Positions 16,679 through 25,164 of a stretch of DNA of 64,000 nt are shown piece after piece. This stretch comes from a virus. The position numbers and the translations under genes are program-made. The notes beneath the pieces were generated by a model. It had not been told where the DNA came from. It ran no database searches and saw nothing but the letters and a program-made list of their open reading frames with translations. The stretch lies in the IMG/VR virus record IMGVR_UViG_3300008266_009503, positions 1 through 64,000 of that record. The stretch is one strand, 5' to 3'. Numbering within the stretch: position 1 is the stretch's first letter; the number at the start of each line of letters is the position of its first letter.

Positions 16679-17296
16679 TTATAGGTTTCTGTTTGTAAAT
16701 AAAACTTCTTCGTGAAGATCAGATATCCAACTACAGGCCTTATTCGCACTATGTGTCTGTTCTATATGCTGCAGTAGTTCTTCATACTTCTCTTTCGGTA
16801 ACTGACAATGTAATTCAATTCCGATGTAATCTATACTACTAAGATCTTGATTCATTAAAAAATAATATTCTGATGCTTCACAGTCTACTTTCAAGTAATT
16901 AATATGGCCGCCTACACGCTCTAATACAGTCGGTAAAGAAACTGTAGTTACTTCCTCTATTTTACCTTTCCATCCTTGACTTGTGAGATCTGTTAAGATA
17001 GCATTTGAACCAGCATCCATATTAGGATGCGCTACTAACGGTATTTGAATACTATCTTCTCTGTAAACTGCTTCATTCCATCCAGTTACGTTGCTAAATT
17101 CTTTAGTCTTCTCTTCGACAACTTTAAAACAAACACTAAATGGTTCGTAGTAGTGTACTTTCTTAAAAGACTGAGCCTGTTCTACGGTAAAAGATCCTAC
17201 ATTAGCTCCAATATCTACACATACGTCTTTAACACAGTCCTCTGGAATTGTATAGCTACCGAGGTTATGTTCTGGGATTTTAATTTTATCTTTCAT
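16679..17296 (-). CDS. FkbM-family methyltransferase
   Basis: The 205 residues have the FkbM-type SAM motif VCVDIGANVGSFTVE, the following VHYYEPFS acidic turn, AGSNAIL, and the IDYLKVD-like strand (INYLKVDCEASEY) characteristic of the family. These enzymes O-methylate sugars or polyketides. The start overlaps the downstream end of the next glycosyltransferase by 11 bases. It probably methylates a sugar of the glycan. Confidence 0.8.
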   Translation of the reverse strand: MKDKIKIPEHNLGSYTIPEDCVKDVCVDIGANVGSFTVEQAQSFKKVHYYEPFSVCFKVVEEKTKEFSNVTGWNEAVYREDSIQIPLVAHPNMDAGSNAILTDLTSQGWKGKIEEVTTVSLPTVLERVGGHINYLKVDCEASEYYFLMNQDLSSIDYIGIELHCQLPKEKYEELLQHIEQTHSANKACSWISDLHEEVLFTNRNL

Positions 17297-18056
17297 TTAC
17301 TAGCCTCCAGCCTTTTTTTCTTTGTTCAACAAAATAATCGTGCATTGCTTGCTTGAAAGGAACTCCTGTTGCTGTTTGTTTATTACTCTCCCATAATGAG
17401 TTTTCATCGGCACCGTAAACAGATCCCTTAGTAGATCCCCACATCTCAATATCGTACTTCGAATGAGGAGGAACGTACGTTGGAAGATTTCTATACTTCT
17501 GTAGTATATAACTAAAGTGCATATCTTCTCCGCATAAATTATACTTAGGGTCTGGTTGCTCTCTCCAGTAGTCAGATAGCCACTCTTTCCTAAAAAACCA
17601 AGAATGTCCTACCAAGTCTACTTGAACTGGTTGTTCGTTGGGATTAACCCATCCGTGACGTTCGTAGTACTCGTAGTACGAACATAGCTGATGATTGGCC
17701 GGTAACGGTCTTTGATATAGGAGACCTACAGTACCTAGAAGCCCTTCATGAGTTTGCATCGTATTCATGCAGTTTTCAAGCCACCTTCTACCTGGAATAG
17801 TATCGTCATCGAAAATACAAATATACTCATGCTTAGCCATTAAAGCAAAAGCAAACCTTGCCCACACGCCGAAATTATAATTACAATAAGCTACTGGGAC
17901 TTCAGTGCCTATCTGATAGTTAATTGGAGAATCATCTCCCGGGTTGTTGTACCAAACTAGTATTTCATCAGGTTTTACAGTCTGGTTATTCAGAGCTTCT
18001 AGCTGTTCATCTAAGTTAGTACCTCTTTTATATCCGTTGAGTATTGCAGTTATCAT
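17286..18056 (-). CDS. Family 2 glycosyltransferase
   Basis: This GT-A domain of 256 residues starts ITAILNGYKRGTNLDEQLEAL and has the metal-binding triad IFDDDTIPG. GEDMHFSYILQ provides the catalytic-base ED motif. It lacks any membrane segment, so it acts in the cytoplasm on a soluble or lipid-linked acceptor. Three bases separate it from the upstream glycosyltransferase. Confidence 0.85.
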   Translation of the reverse strand: MITAILNGYKRGTNLDEQLEALNNQTVKPDEILVWYNNPGDDSPINYQIGTEVPVAYCNYNFGVWARFAFALMAKHEYICIFDDDTIPGRRWLENCMNTMQTHEGLLGTVGLLYQRPLPANHQLCSYYEYYERHGWVNPNEQPVQVDLVGHSWFFRKEWLSDYWREQPDPKYNLCGEDMHFSYILQKYRNLPTYVPPHSKYDIEMWGSTKGSVYGADENSLWESNKQTATGVPFKQAMHDYFVEQRKKGWRLVNER

Positions 18057-18058
18057 AG

Positions 18059-19036
18059 CTAAGATATTATTAAATTTAATTTCTGTTTAAACGACTTTAA
18101 ACTATAGTACCTGTTGTAGTTCTGTTTTGCTATATCGCTACAAGAGCTATAAAATTCTGGTTCAGCTACTAATCTTTTAGCTAACTTTCTTGCTTTGTCT
18201 ATATCAGCAACATCAACAGCTAAATCTGGATGGCACAATATTTGTGTATCTACCTTTTCATTACCTATACAAGGAATTCCAAAGTATGCACAGTTAAGAC
18301 TAAAAGTACCGGCTGCTACTGTAGGCATTAAATGTACCGCATACCTAAAAGTACTTAATGCTTTCATCCAGTCAGTCCAGAAAAGTCTAGGTAGTAAGTT
18401 TATCATTTGTTCTTCTCCCTCTCTTTTAGCGTGAGAGGTCTGACCCCAGATTGGAACAGAAAATTCTTGGGCTACTACAAAGCTTTCAAAACCTCCGTAC
18501 CACCTAGCAAAATTGCCACCAACAAAGACTTTTTCTTCCCGTGTAGGTACTACATCTTCAATAGTGTTATGTATTAATAAAGAAGGTAAGACGTGTATAG
18601 GTATACTAGGGAACATTCCTCTATAGTAGGATGTATCGCTTTCATTATGAGCAAAAATACCATCACACGTTGCTAGAAAATTATAAAAGTTTAATTGGTC
18701 AGAAAGTTCATAATCATTAAACCACCAATGCGGACCTTCTTGTATGTAGTATATCTTTTTGTTATTTTGCTTTAAGTGTACGTAGAAGTCAGAGTTTAGT
18801 AGTTCTGTAACGGGATTAATTCCGTTAGTTATTTTAGAGGCTTCTGCACTTAGAAATGTTTTACCTTTAGGAAAGATTATAAATACGTGGTCATACCCTC
18901 TTACTTCTACGTAATGATTAATATGTCTATGTTCAGCCTCCAAAGCATGCATCCAAGCAAACTCTGTTCTCATGTTAAAATGATCAGAAGGTATCTTTCC
19001 TTCGAATCCCATCTCTGTTAAGAAAGCTATTCTCAT
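18059..19036 (-). CDS. GT-B-like glycosyltransferase
   Basis: The 325 residues show Rossmann-like strands (RIAFLTEMGFEG, IFIIFPKG-type, KIYYIQEGPHWWFND) and a C-terminal half with GNFARWYGGFES and FGIPCIGNEKVDTQ, where GT-B enzymes hold the nucleotide-sugar. The end KRLVAEPEFYSSCSDIAKQNYNRYYSLK resembles glycosyltransferase family 1/4 tails. It overlaps the next gene by four bases (ATGA). Confidence 0.65.
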   Translation of the reverse strand: MRIAFLTEMGFEGKIPSDHFNMRTEFAWMHALEAEHRHINHYVEVRGYDHVFIIFPKGKTFLSAEASKITNGINPVTELLNSDFYVHLKQNNKKIYYIQEGPHWWFNDYELSDQLNFYNFLATCDGIFAHNESDTSYYRGMFPSIPIHVLPSLLIHNTIEDVVPTREEKVFVGGNFARWYGGFESFVVAQEFSVPIWGQTSHAKREGEEQMINLLPRLFWTDWMKALSTFRYAVHLMPTVAAGTFSLNCAYFGIPCIGNEKVDTQILCHPDLAVDVADIDKARKLAKRLVAEPEFYSSCSDIAKQNYNRYYSLKSFKQKLNLIIS

Positions 19037-19668
19037 CTCTCAATCTGTTGTAGAGTGTTGTAGTACTTATTCTGAGCTTCTTGTCTCATTATATGCTTTG
19101 GATGTAAAAGACAGTAGCTTTCTTCGGCAGGCAGTAAAGCGTAGTTGTTATGTCCTGTTAAGACTTCGTGTACTCTACTAGCCCAATTAATTTTGGGAGA
19201 ATTCTGCAAGATACGAGTTTGGTAGTCCGGGAAGTTTATCCAACCTTTATCGTCTACTCTCCACCCCCATCTCTTGATATGCTCTTCTGTAAGACCTTCT
19301 ACAGTATTTATCCTCGGTAAAAGAAATAAATCTACTTGAGGATTTTCTTGTAATATCTCCGGCAAAGCTTTAATAAACTCTTCGTAGAGATACTCATCAG
19401 CATCTATCTGAAATATCCAAGCTCTAGTACAATTACTCTTAAGGTTGTTTTTAAATGCTGCAAAATTACCTTTAAGTGGAAAAGATACGATCTTTACCTG
19501 GCTAGCAAACTTGTCTAACACCTGGTATACTTCTAAGGTAGTATTCCCCTGATCACACTGAACTACTATCTCATCAATATCTCTTTTTTGTTGAGTTAGT
19601 TGAGTTAAGAGTCTATCTAACTCTACATGCTCATTACATACAGGGATTGCATAACTTATTCCTACCAT
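19033..19668 (-). CDS. Family 2 glycosyltransferase (short)
   Basis: I choose the ATG at 19668 (MVGISYAIPVCNEHVELDRLL), because the longer frame begins with TTG. The 211 residues contain QIDADEYLYEEF (DxD motif) and RVHEVLTG, as in WaaE/KdtX-like beta-1,4-glucosyltransferases. It probably adds one sugar to a glycan core. Confidence 0.8.
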   Translation of the reverse strand: MVGISYAIPVCNEHVELDRLLTQLTQQKRDIDEIVVQCDQGNTTLEVYQVLDKFASQVKIVSFPLKGNFAAFKNNLKSNCTRAWIFQIDADEYLYEEFIKALPEILQENPQVDLFLLPRINTVEGLTEEHIKRWGWRVDDKGWINFPDYQTRILQNSPKINWASRVHEVLTGHNNYALLPAEESYCLLHPKHIMRQEAQNKYYNTLQQIER

Positions 19669-19672
19669 GGCA

Positions 19673-20113
19673 TTATTTATCAAACATACCTATATAATCA
19701 CAAGCCTCTATAAAATCATTTCCAAAATGTTTCATCGATTTAGGATCTGATTTATATGTAAGGTTTTTATACTTAGGCTGAGTTTTTTCTTCTTCTGTTA
19801 AAAATACGGTTTTAATTGCAGACCAGTAAACCTCTTCTGTACTTTTTCCGTTTAAAAAAACAGTTCCTTTTTCTGTTATGTTAAGACTAATTGGATACCA
19901 GATTCTACTCTCTTGATCTTTATACTTAATACCTTTGTAGAGTTCAGGTAAGGTTTCTTCGTAAGCTTCGAAATTAAACTCACCCTCTTTCATTAGATCA
20001 TTCGTTTGAAAACCACACCCCCAACAGAAGTAACTATTCTTACTCTCATTGATAGGAGTTATGTAACATCCATCACATTCACATTTAGGGCATATTGCCA
20101 ATTGATCAGTCAT
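19673..20113 (-). CDS. Zinc-ribbon protein, 146 residues
   Basis: An N-terminal zinc ribbon has CPKCECDGC and CWGCGF spaced as in TFIIS/primase-type ribbons. A C-terminal part of unknown fold includes a DFIEACDYIGMFDK end. Start ATG at 20113 follows AACAGCTCA, a 15-base sequence that is repeated 200 bases upstream at the start of the next small gene. Similar ribbon-plus-unknown proteins are common in T4-like phages; no function is known. Confidence 0.55.
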   Translation of the reverse strand: MTDQLAICPKCECDGCYITPINESKNSYFCWGCGFQTNDLMKEGEFNFEAYEETLPELYKGIKYKDQESRIWYPISLNITEKGTVFLNGKSTEEVYWSAIKTVFLTEEEKTQPKYKNLTYKSDPKSMKHFGNDFIEACDYIGMFDK

Positions 20114-20322
20114 TGAGCTGTTATTTTTTAGTTAGTATATTTTTTTAATTCATCTTCCAACCACTCCTCTTTACTCTTCATTTCAAATAACTGAGCCGCT
20201 TTAGCTGCATTTGGAGATAATATTTTAATTAAATCTTCTTTTATTTTACTATAATCTTCTTTAGCCTCATTATAGTATTTATCTATATTTTCTAATAACT
20301 CTTGTTTAGTCATTGAGCTGTT
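20108..20322 (-). repeat. 15-bp direct repeat bracketing a small gene
   Basis: AGTCATTGAGCTGTT (plus strand) occurs at 20108-20122 and again at 20308-20322, exactly 200 bases apart. Each copy contains the start codon of a gene (20113 and 20313). The small gene between could be gained or lost by recombination between the copies. Confidence 0.8.
20128..20313 (-). CDS. Hypothetical 61-residue helical protein
   Basis: The start is set at the ATG at 20313 (MTKQELLENIDKYY), which overlaps the stop of the upstream gene (ATGACTAA). A longer in-frame extension begins with a poor codon and lies inside the upstream gene. The product is charged and helical, ending KEEWLEDELKKYTN. Function unknown. The flanking 15-base repeats suggest recent insertion or duplication. 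Confidence 0.55.
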   Translation of the reverse strand: MTKQELLENIDKYYNEAKEDYSKIKEDLIKILSPNAAKAAQLFEMKSKEEWLEDELKKYTN

Positions 20323-20536
20323 GTTTAGTTGTATAAGCAATATTTGTTCCTGGAGTATAATAAGATACAGAGGTACTTCCTCCAGTAGTAATCACAGCTG
20401 GTCTTACATACCCTGGTGTATCTGATACTCTTTCTAGTTCTTCCTTAATACGGTCCCATTGCTTGGACGTAAGAGTACTGTAATCACAGGCTTCCATAAA
20501 ACCTCTTAACCAGTTTGTAAATTCGTTAGAAGTCAT
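20306..20536 (-). CDS. Small conserved phage protein (WL.GF / LT..QW type)
   Basis: This 76-residue protein shows FTNWLRGFMEACDYSTLTSKQWDRIKEELERV (given here as FTNWLRGF and LTSKQWDRI motifs), a pattern I recognise from small proteins in many unrelated phages that have no assigned function. The C-terminal half is Thr/Ser/Gly-rich and probably flexible. It follows the large glycosyltransferase gene by one base. Confidence 0.55.
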   Translation of the reverse strand: MTSNEFTNWLRGFMEACDYSTLTSKQWDRIKEELERVSDTPGYVRPAVITTGGSTSVSYYTPGTNIAYTTKQQLND

Positions 20537-20537
20537 A

Positions 20538-21848
20538 TTACAGTTTTTGTAGTTTGGGTAATTCTATTTTTTTGAGCTGAGGTAGTTTAACCTCTACTTG
20601 CTTAATAACATACCTTTCTAGGTAAGTAGAAAGTAACAGTAACATGTTATCGTAACTAAACTCAGTCTTTACTTTATGCCCTTGCTTCTTAGCTCTCACC
20701 TCATACTTACTGTAGTTTTCAAAAACATCAACCATAGCTTTAGATGCAATAGTAGGATCTACCGAAAACCAAGAAGCTTCCTTAAGTATCATGTTGTTGA
20801 CAGCAGCAGAACTATGTACTGGAGTTATCTCTCCTGGAAGTAATATAGCCATCTCCGGGTCTAGAAAGTCTATATGTCCAGACCATCCTGAAGCTATAAT
20901 AGGTTTTTTCGATAATGTAAACTCGGCAAGAGGTCTTCCATATCCTTCTCCTTTAGTCAGAGACACAAAAGCTTTTACTTTTGGATGATTGTAGAGGTTG
21001 TTAATCTCTTGATCTTCTAAATCTCCATGAACAACGTAGATGTTTGGTAGGTTGTCGCTTTTTATAGAATTTCTTATAATGTTAATCTTCGTCAGTACAT
21101 CTTCTCTGTCCATTATACTTGCTCCTGCTTGAGAAATCTTTAGTATGAGAGCAGGTTGCTTCTTTCTATCTTTAAATGCTTCTAAGAATACCTTAATAAA
21201 CAATCCCGTATTCTTTCTATCCTCTCCTAATGCTCCTTGTAGCCAATGCCCTACATGCAGAAAGCAAAAAGATTCTTTTATAGAGTTTAAATCTACGACT
21301 AGGGAAGTTTTTGTAAGTTCTTTCCCTGTAATATGGAAGTACTTATTAAGATCAACTCCTTCAAAAAGAATTTCGACGGGTTTTTCTAGCTTAATTTTCC
21401 TTTTAACAACATTTGTGTTTTTATCTTTCTCTTCAAAAGTGCTAGCTTCAAAAACTTGCTTAGCGTGACGAGAAGATACTAGGGTAACATTCATTCTATT
21501 ACAGCCTTCAATCCAAGAAGGATCACATACTGTAGTCTCAATACCGGCTGTAACTCCAATGTTGACTTTACCTACTGCTTGAAATTCATTTGGTACTGTA
21601 ATCTGAAACCAAATATCAGGTTGTCTAGGAAGACGTCCGTCGTATATAAACATCTCTTCCATCCACCCCCACTCTTCTTTGTTATTTTCTATAAAGCCCC
21701 AAGGAGTTTGACCCCATCTCTGAGGGAGTACTTTTATTTCCCATTCTTCTTGTTTTAGGTCTCGAATAGCTTTAATAAAGTCTCTTGCTCTTGCTCCATA
21801 GCCGCTGTAAGTATCGGGAGGGGCAGATATAACACACAACTGTTTCAT
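20538..21848 (-). CDS. GT-B glycosyltransferase (family 4-like)
   Basis: This 436-residue enzyme has a GT4-type donor site TKGEGYGRPLAEFTLSKKPII and an N-terminal SAPPDTYSGYGARARDFI glycine loop for the acceptor/phosphate. FLHVGHWLQGALGEDRKN starts the second Rossmann domain. It uses a nucleotide-sugar donor in the cytoplasm. The C-terminal tail is rich in Leu/Lys repeats (LPQLKKIELPKLQKL). A second GT-B gene lies 24 bases upstream; the two probably act in sequence. Confidence 0.85.
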   Translation of the reverse strand: MKQLCVISAPPDTYSGYGARARDFIKAIRDLKQEEWEIKVLPQRWGQTPWGFIENNKEEWGWMEEMFIYDGRLPRQPDIWFQITVPNEFQAVGKVNIGVTAGIETTVCDPSWIEGCNRMNVTLVSSRHAKQVFEASTFEEKDKNTNVVKRKIKLEKPVEILFEGVDLNKYFHITGKELTKTSLVVDLNSIKESFCFLHVGHWLQGALGEDRKNTGLFIKVFLEAFKDRKKQPALILKISQAGASIMDREDVLTKINIIRNSIKSDNLPNIYVVHGDLEDQEINNLYNHPKVKAFVSLTKGEGYGRPLAEFTLSKKPIIASGWSGHIDFLDPEMAILLPGEITPVHSSAAVNNMILKEASWFSVDPTIASKAMVDVFENYSKYEVRAKKQGHKVKTEFSYDNMLLLLSTYLERYVIKQVEVKLPQLKKIELPKLQKL

Positions 21849-21871
21849 ATTATAAATGTAGTTAAGATTAA

Positions 21872-23323
21872 TTAATAAACCAACGGATGCACCATGGCTT
21901 TTCTTCCAAGTTTTTCTACTTTAATGAATTCGTATTCAAACCGCGGTTCCCACTTCTTAAAAGTTTCTTCAATAGAATCAATAACATTCTCACACATCAA
22001 CCTGGCAGACATCATAGACTCATCCGAGGTTACCCACTCACGAGCTGCTTTACTAATCTCTGCATAACGTTCTGGTGTTTCTATTTTAGTTCGGTAAGCT
22101 TTTTCAATCTGATCTGCTATTTCTCTAAAGTCTGCTCTATCGTCCCAAATATAAGGGGTAGGTATAGATCCTACAATACTAGTACTTTTAGGATAGACCG
22201 GGAATGCCCACTCTCCATGCTTTTTAGAAGTACCAAAATGATTAGAAGGAAACTTATCATTAAACTTAATCCAATCTCCGTTCTCGTCTTCGAACCTCAT
22301 CTGATCTTGCATACCTCCTGTTACTGTAGCGATAATAGGTTTACCGCACATCATACCTTCTGTTAAAGATAATCCCCATCCTTCGTTGGAAGAAACCAGA
22401 GCTACTACATCGCCGCAGTTATACATTAAATTCATCTCTTGAGTAGAGTATCTGTAATCCGAAAAAACTACTCTCTGGTATTCAGGGTCACAAAAAAGGT
22501 CTACTACTACAGGAAGATCTGTTCCATTTTCGTCCCTAGGTTGAGTGTGTAGTAATAGAGCACATTTCTTTGCTGCTTCCTTACCTATGCTGTCACAAAA
22601 CAAAGCATAAGCGGCAACCAAGTCGGAAGTACTCTTACGCCTAATATTTCTTGCATTGTACGTAACAACAAACTCGGGTTGATTATCTCCGAAGTATTTT
22701 TGTCTCATCTCCTGCAACTTACTATAATCTTCAGTCTTATCAGGAGTGATAGGGTAGAACATATTTTCGTTAATCCCATGAGGTACATACTTAATGATCT
22801 TTCCCTTAGCTTTATCTCCTAATACCATCCTGTTAATATTTTCAGTCTGTTTAGAGATAGCCATTAGGGTATCACAGGATTCATAGTATACTTTGTTGTA
22901 AAGCGGTGCAGGAAGATCATCCCAGATGTTTAAATAGATCATAGGGATTTTTCTCCTAACTTCATTTTCCATTTGAAATAACCATATCCAATACCTTGGA
23001 TCAGTAAAGAATATAATCGCGTCAGGTTTTTCAATGTGTAAAAATTGACGAAGTAGTTCCTGAGAACCGTACCCAGACGAAGGGTAAATGTATACAGAAG
23101 CATCAGGAATGCCTGCAATGTTGCTGGTATCTTGTGATACGTCTAACTTTTTACCTACCTCTGGATGATTAATTGCAGCACCTAAATTAACCCAGTTGTA
23201 CTTGTGTGCAGTACCTATGACAATCTCTTTAGCCATAGTCGAGATACCGGAAGTAAATCTAATATCATCGCATAGAAAAAGAATCTTCTTTCTCTGTTCT
23301 CTTGGAATGTAACCTTTTTTCAT
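21872..23323 (-). CDS. GT-B glycosyltransferase (family 4-like)
   Basis: The 483 residues comprise an N-terminal Rossmann region (KKILFLCDDIRFTSGISTMAKE, described in parts) and a C-terminal donor-binding domain with ALVSSNEGWGLSLTEGMMCGKPII, the E-x7-E signature of retaining GT4 enzymes. It is the first gene of the glycan island in transcription order and follows a ribbon-helix-helix gene by five bases. Confidence 0.85.
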   Translation of the reverse strand: MKKGYIPREQRKKILFLCDDIRFTSGISTMAKEIVIGTAHKYNWVNLGAAINHPEVGKKLDVSQDTSNIAGIPDASVYIYPSSGYGSQELLRQFLHIEKPDAIIFFTDPRYWIWLFQMENEVRRKIPMIYLNIWDDLPAPLYNKVYYESCDTLMAISKQTENINRMVLGDKAKGKIIKYVPHGINENMFYPITPDKTEDYSKLQEMRQKYFGDNQPEFVVTYNARNIRRKSTSDLVAAYALFCDSIGKEAAKKCALLLHTQPRDENGTDLPVVVDLFCDPEYQRVVFSDYRYSTQEMNLMYNCGDVVALVSSNEGWGLSLTEGMMCGKPIIATVTGGMQDQMRFEDENGDWIKFNDKFPSNHFGTSKKHGEWAFPVYPKSTSIVGSIPTPYIWDDRADFREIADQIEKAYRTKIETPERYAEISKAAREWVTSDESMMSARLMCENVIDSIEETFKKWEPRFEYEFIKVEKLGRKAMVHPLVY

Positions 23324-23328
23324 GTAAC

Positions 23329-23535
23329 TTATTCTGATGGTTTTATGTAGCGAGCGTTTAATTGATTGTTAATCTTCTTTCTAAATTCTTCCTCTGTTAG
23401 GTATAAGAACATTGCTCTCTCTAACAGATTTCTCATAGTAATTTTATTCTTTACAGCTTCAGCTTTAAAATTCTCGAATAACTCATCCTGAAGTCTTACT
23501 GTTGTGAGTATATCCCCTTTTTTTCCAATGTGCAT
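23329..23535 (-). CDS. Ribbon-helix-helix-like DNA-binding protein
   Basis: The 68 residues contain ILTTVRLQDELFENFKAEAVKNKITMRNLLERAM (in parts: TTVRLQDEL strand, FENFKAEAVK helix 1, ITMRNLLERAM helix 2), the CopG/Arc pattern. It would dimerise and bind DNA through the strand. Its place at the head of the glycan island with a CTATTTATT element upstream makes an autoregulatory or island regulator role plausible. Confidence 0.6.
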   Translation of the reverse strand: MHIGKKGDILTTVRLQDELFENFKAEAVKNKITMRNLLERAMFLYLTEEEFRKKINNQLNARYIKPSE

Positions 23536-23550
23536 AGTTTTCTATTTTAT

Positions 23551-23559
23551 AATAAATAG
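23551..23559 (-). promoter_or_regulatory. CTATTTATT upstream element
   Basis: An exact CTATTTATT copy 16 bases upstream of the ribbon-helix-helix gene start at 23535, in the gap before the nuclease gene. Confidence 0.35.
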
Positions 23560-23585
23560 ATAGTACTATATATAGAATTATATAT

Positions 23586-24455
23586 CTAGTTATTTTTTTT
23601 ATCACAGAGATTAGGTTTATCGTTGTATGGACAAAACTTACATTTTTTAGGGTCTTTAGGATACTCTTTTTCCCGGTAGTCTCCTTCCGGTGTGAATGCC
23701 TCTACAACAAACTTCTGAATATCTTCAAAAGCGTCTTTTACTTTCTTAGTTCCGTTTGCAGGTATAAACTCTTGAACTCTCTTAGGTGCAAATTCTAAAT
23801 TCTCATTGATTTTCCTACGTACTATGAAAAATTGAACGTCTATCTTATCTTCCGGGATTCCCTTTAAATTTGAAAAGAATCTCTTGTATAAGAGTATTTG
23901 ATTCACCTTTACCTGGTCTTTCTTTTCGTAATCAGACCAGCCTCTAGTAGAAGTTTTAATATCGTAGACTGTATACTTATCTAGAATTTTATCATAGGTT
24001 ATTAAATCAATAAAACCTTTCATAGTGACTCCAGGAACACTCTCTACGATAGGTCCGTTAATAGGAATCTCTATACCAATAAGCTCAGTATTCTTTTTAC
24101 TAAAGAACAAATTCCTCTTCTTCTTAAAAAAATCTAAGATAGATACTGCATCCTCGTAAAACTCTGAAAGTTCTTCTGGAGTAGAGAAATGGTCTGGTTG
24201 ACAGTTTTCTCTGTAAAGCTCTATAAACTTTGTTTTAAAGTAAGTCGGAAGGTGTATCTTATCTGCTGCAGTGGCGGATTCCTCATACATAACTTTCAGG
24301 TAGTTCTGCAGGGTCTCATGAAAAGCAGTACCGAATATTAAATGTATACTAGGTTTAAACGGCTGAAGCTTTTTAACGTAGTCAAGATACCACCGGTAGT
24401 TACACTGTTTGTAAATAGAGTATTGTGAAAATGAAACTGTCTTACCTTTGACCAT
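23586..24455 (-). CDS. PD-(D/E)XK nuclease, Cas4/RecB-like
   Basis: The 289 residues show the RecB-family motifs: SFSQYSIYKQCNYRWYLDYV near the start (first Cys of a metal cluster), FGTAFHETLQ (motif I His), KGFIDLIT (catalytic Asp), VYDIKTS (D-x-K core), and QILLYKRFF (motif QxxxY). A C-terminal CKFCPY...LC cluster completes a four-cysteine, probably 4Fe-4S, site as in Cas4 and AddB. In phages such proteins act as 5'-3' exonucleases in recombination or host DNA breakdown. Confidence 0.8.
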   Translation of the reverse strand: MVKGKTVSFSQYSIYKQCNYRWYLDYVKKLQPFKPSIHLIFGTAFHETLQNYLKVMYEESATAADKIHLPTYFKTKFIELYRENCQPDHFSTPEELSEFYEDAVSILDFFKKKRNLFFSKKNTELIGIEIPINGPIVESVPGVTMKGFIDLITYDKILDKYTVYDIKTSTRGWSDYEKKDQVKVNQILLYKRFFSNLKGIPEDKIDVQFFIVRRKINENLEFAPKRVQEFIPANGTKKVKDAFEDIQKFVVEAFTPEGDYREKEYPKDPKKCKFCPYNDKPNLCDKKNN

Positions 24456-24837
24456 ACAACTCTCTTATTTTTACTCCTAGTTCTAAATCATTAGAATACT
24501 GTTTAGTTAAATCTTGAACTGTATTGAGAGTTGTGATTTCTTTTTTTAAATACTGAGCTAGGTCAAGAGCTTCTTCGTAGGCATGCTGTAGCATATTCTG
24601 ATGATTATTTTCTGCTAGAGTTGTATTATATTTTTCTACACCTCTTTTTGCTCTAGAAGTTAAGTCCTTCATTACTTCCCAAGTAATATCGTCTTTGGGT
24701 CTATCTATTTTATCATTCACCTGGTAAAAATTTACGTCTATAAAAGTTTCTTCGCTTTCTTTTTCAGCACACTTCCAACACCATCCCTCCTCGTCTGTAG
24801 CCCACGGATGCCAAATACACTTATCTACTAAGTTCAT
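24442..24837 (-). CDS. Zinc-finger plus MazG-like helical protein
   Basis: The N-terminus has CIWHPW...GWCWKC, a likely zinc knuckle. The second half, SRAKRGVEKYNTTL followed by NMLQHAYEEALDLAQYLKKEI, matches phage all-alpha NTP-pyrophosphohydrolase-type proteins (EE..D helix). Such proteins may hydrolyse nucleoside triphosphates. It overlaps the nuclease gene by 14 bases. Function is tentative. Confidence 0.55.
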   Translation of the reverse strand: MNLVDKCIWHPWATDEEGWCWKCAEKESEETFIDVNFYQVNDKIDRPKDDITWEVMKDLTSRAKRGVEKYNTTLAENNHQNMLQHAYEEALDLAQYLKKEITTLNTVQDLTKQYSNDLELGVKIRELYGQR

Positions 24838-25056
24838 TTATTGCAAATCTTTTGGTAAAAATTCTACGTTTACATGTCCGCATTTACTACAAGAAAAACT
24901 CGGGACAGGAATCAAAGCATCTTGATCAGTTCCTGTAATAAACTTACTTACTTTGCGGAGAAACGTGACTTGTATAAAACTCTCGTTGCTACATTCTTCG
25001 CAAACGATAGGAGTAGTCTTATCTAATGAAATGTTGAGGTTAAAATTTTGTGACAT
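24838..25056 (-). CDS. Small zinc-ribbon protein
   Basis: This 72-residue protein has two CxxC knuckles: VCEECSNE at residues 18-21 and FSCSKCGHVN at about 54-57. Together they should bind one zinc ion. The middle (RKVSKFITGTDQDAL) is charged. It abuts the MazG-like gene. Similar mini-ribbons accompany transcription or structural genes in phages, but no role can be given. Confidence 0.55.
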   Translation of the reverse strand: MSQNFNLNISLDKTTPIVCEECSNESFIQVTFLRKVSKFITGTDQDALIPVPSFSCSKCGHVNVEFLPKDLQ

Positions 25057-25138
25057 AGTATTTTATTTATAATTGAATATTAAAAAGAAAAAAGCAACCT
25101 ACCAACTTTTAGCTTGACTTTTGAATTTAATAATCAAG

Positions 25139-25155
25139 ACAGAATTCGAACCTAT
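25139..25155 (-). other. Orphan tRNA T-arm-like sequence (possible tRNA remnant)
   Basis: On the minus strand ATAGGTTCGAATTCTGT looks like a T-stem and TTCGAAT loop. CTTGATT follows and would be the acceptor 3' strand, but no matching AATCAAG is found within normal tRNA length. It is probably the 3' relic of a tRNA, or chance. Confidence 0.3.
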
Positions 25156-25164
25156 ACGTAGTAG

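Noticed and set aside
21887-22366. Plus-strand open frame of 159 codons
   Set aside because: It runs antisense to the clearly coding GT-B glycosyltransferase and shows no family motif; it is a shadow of that gene.
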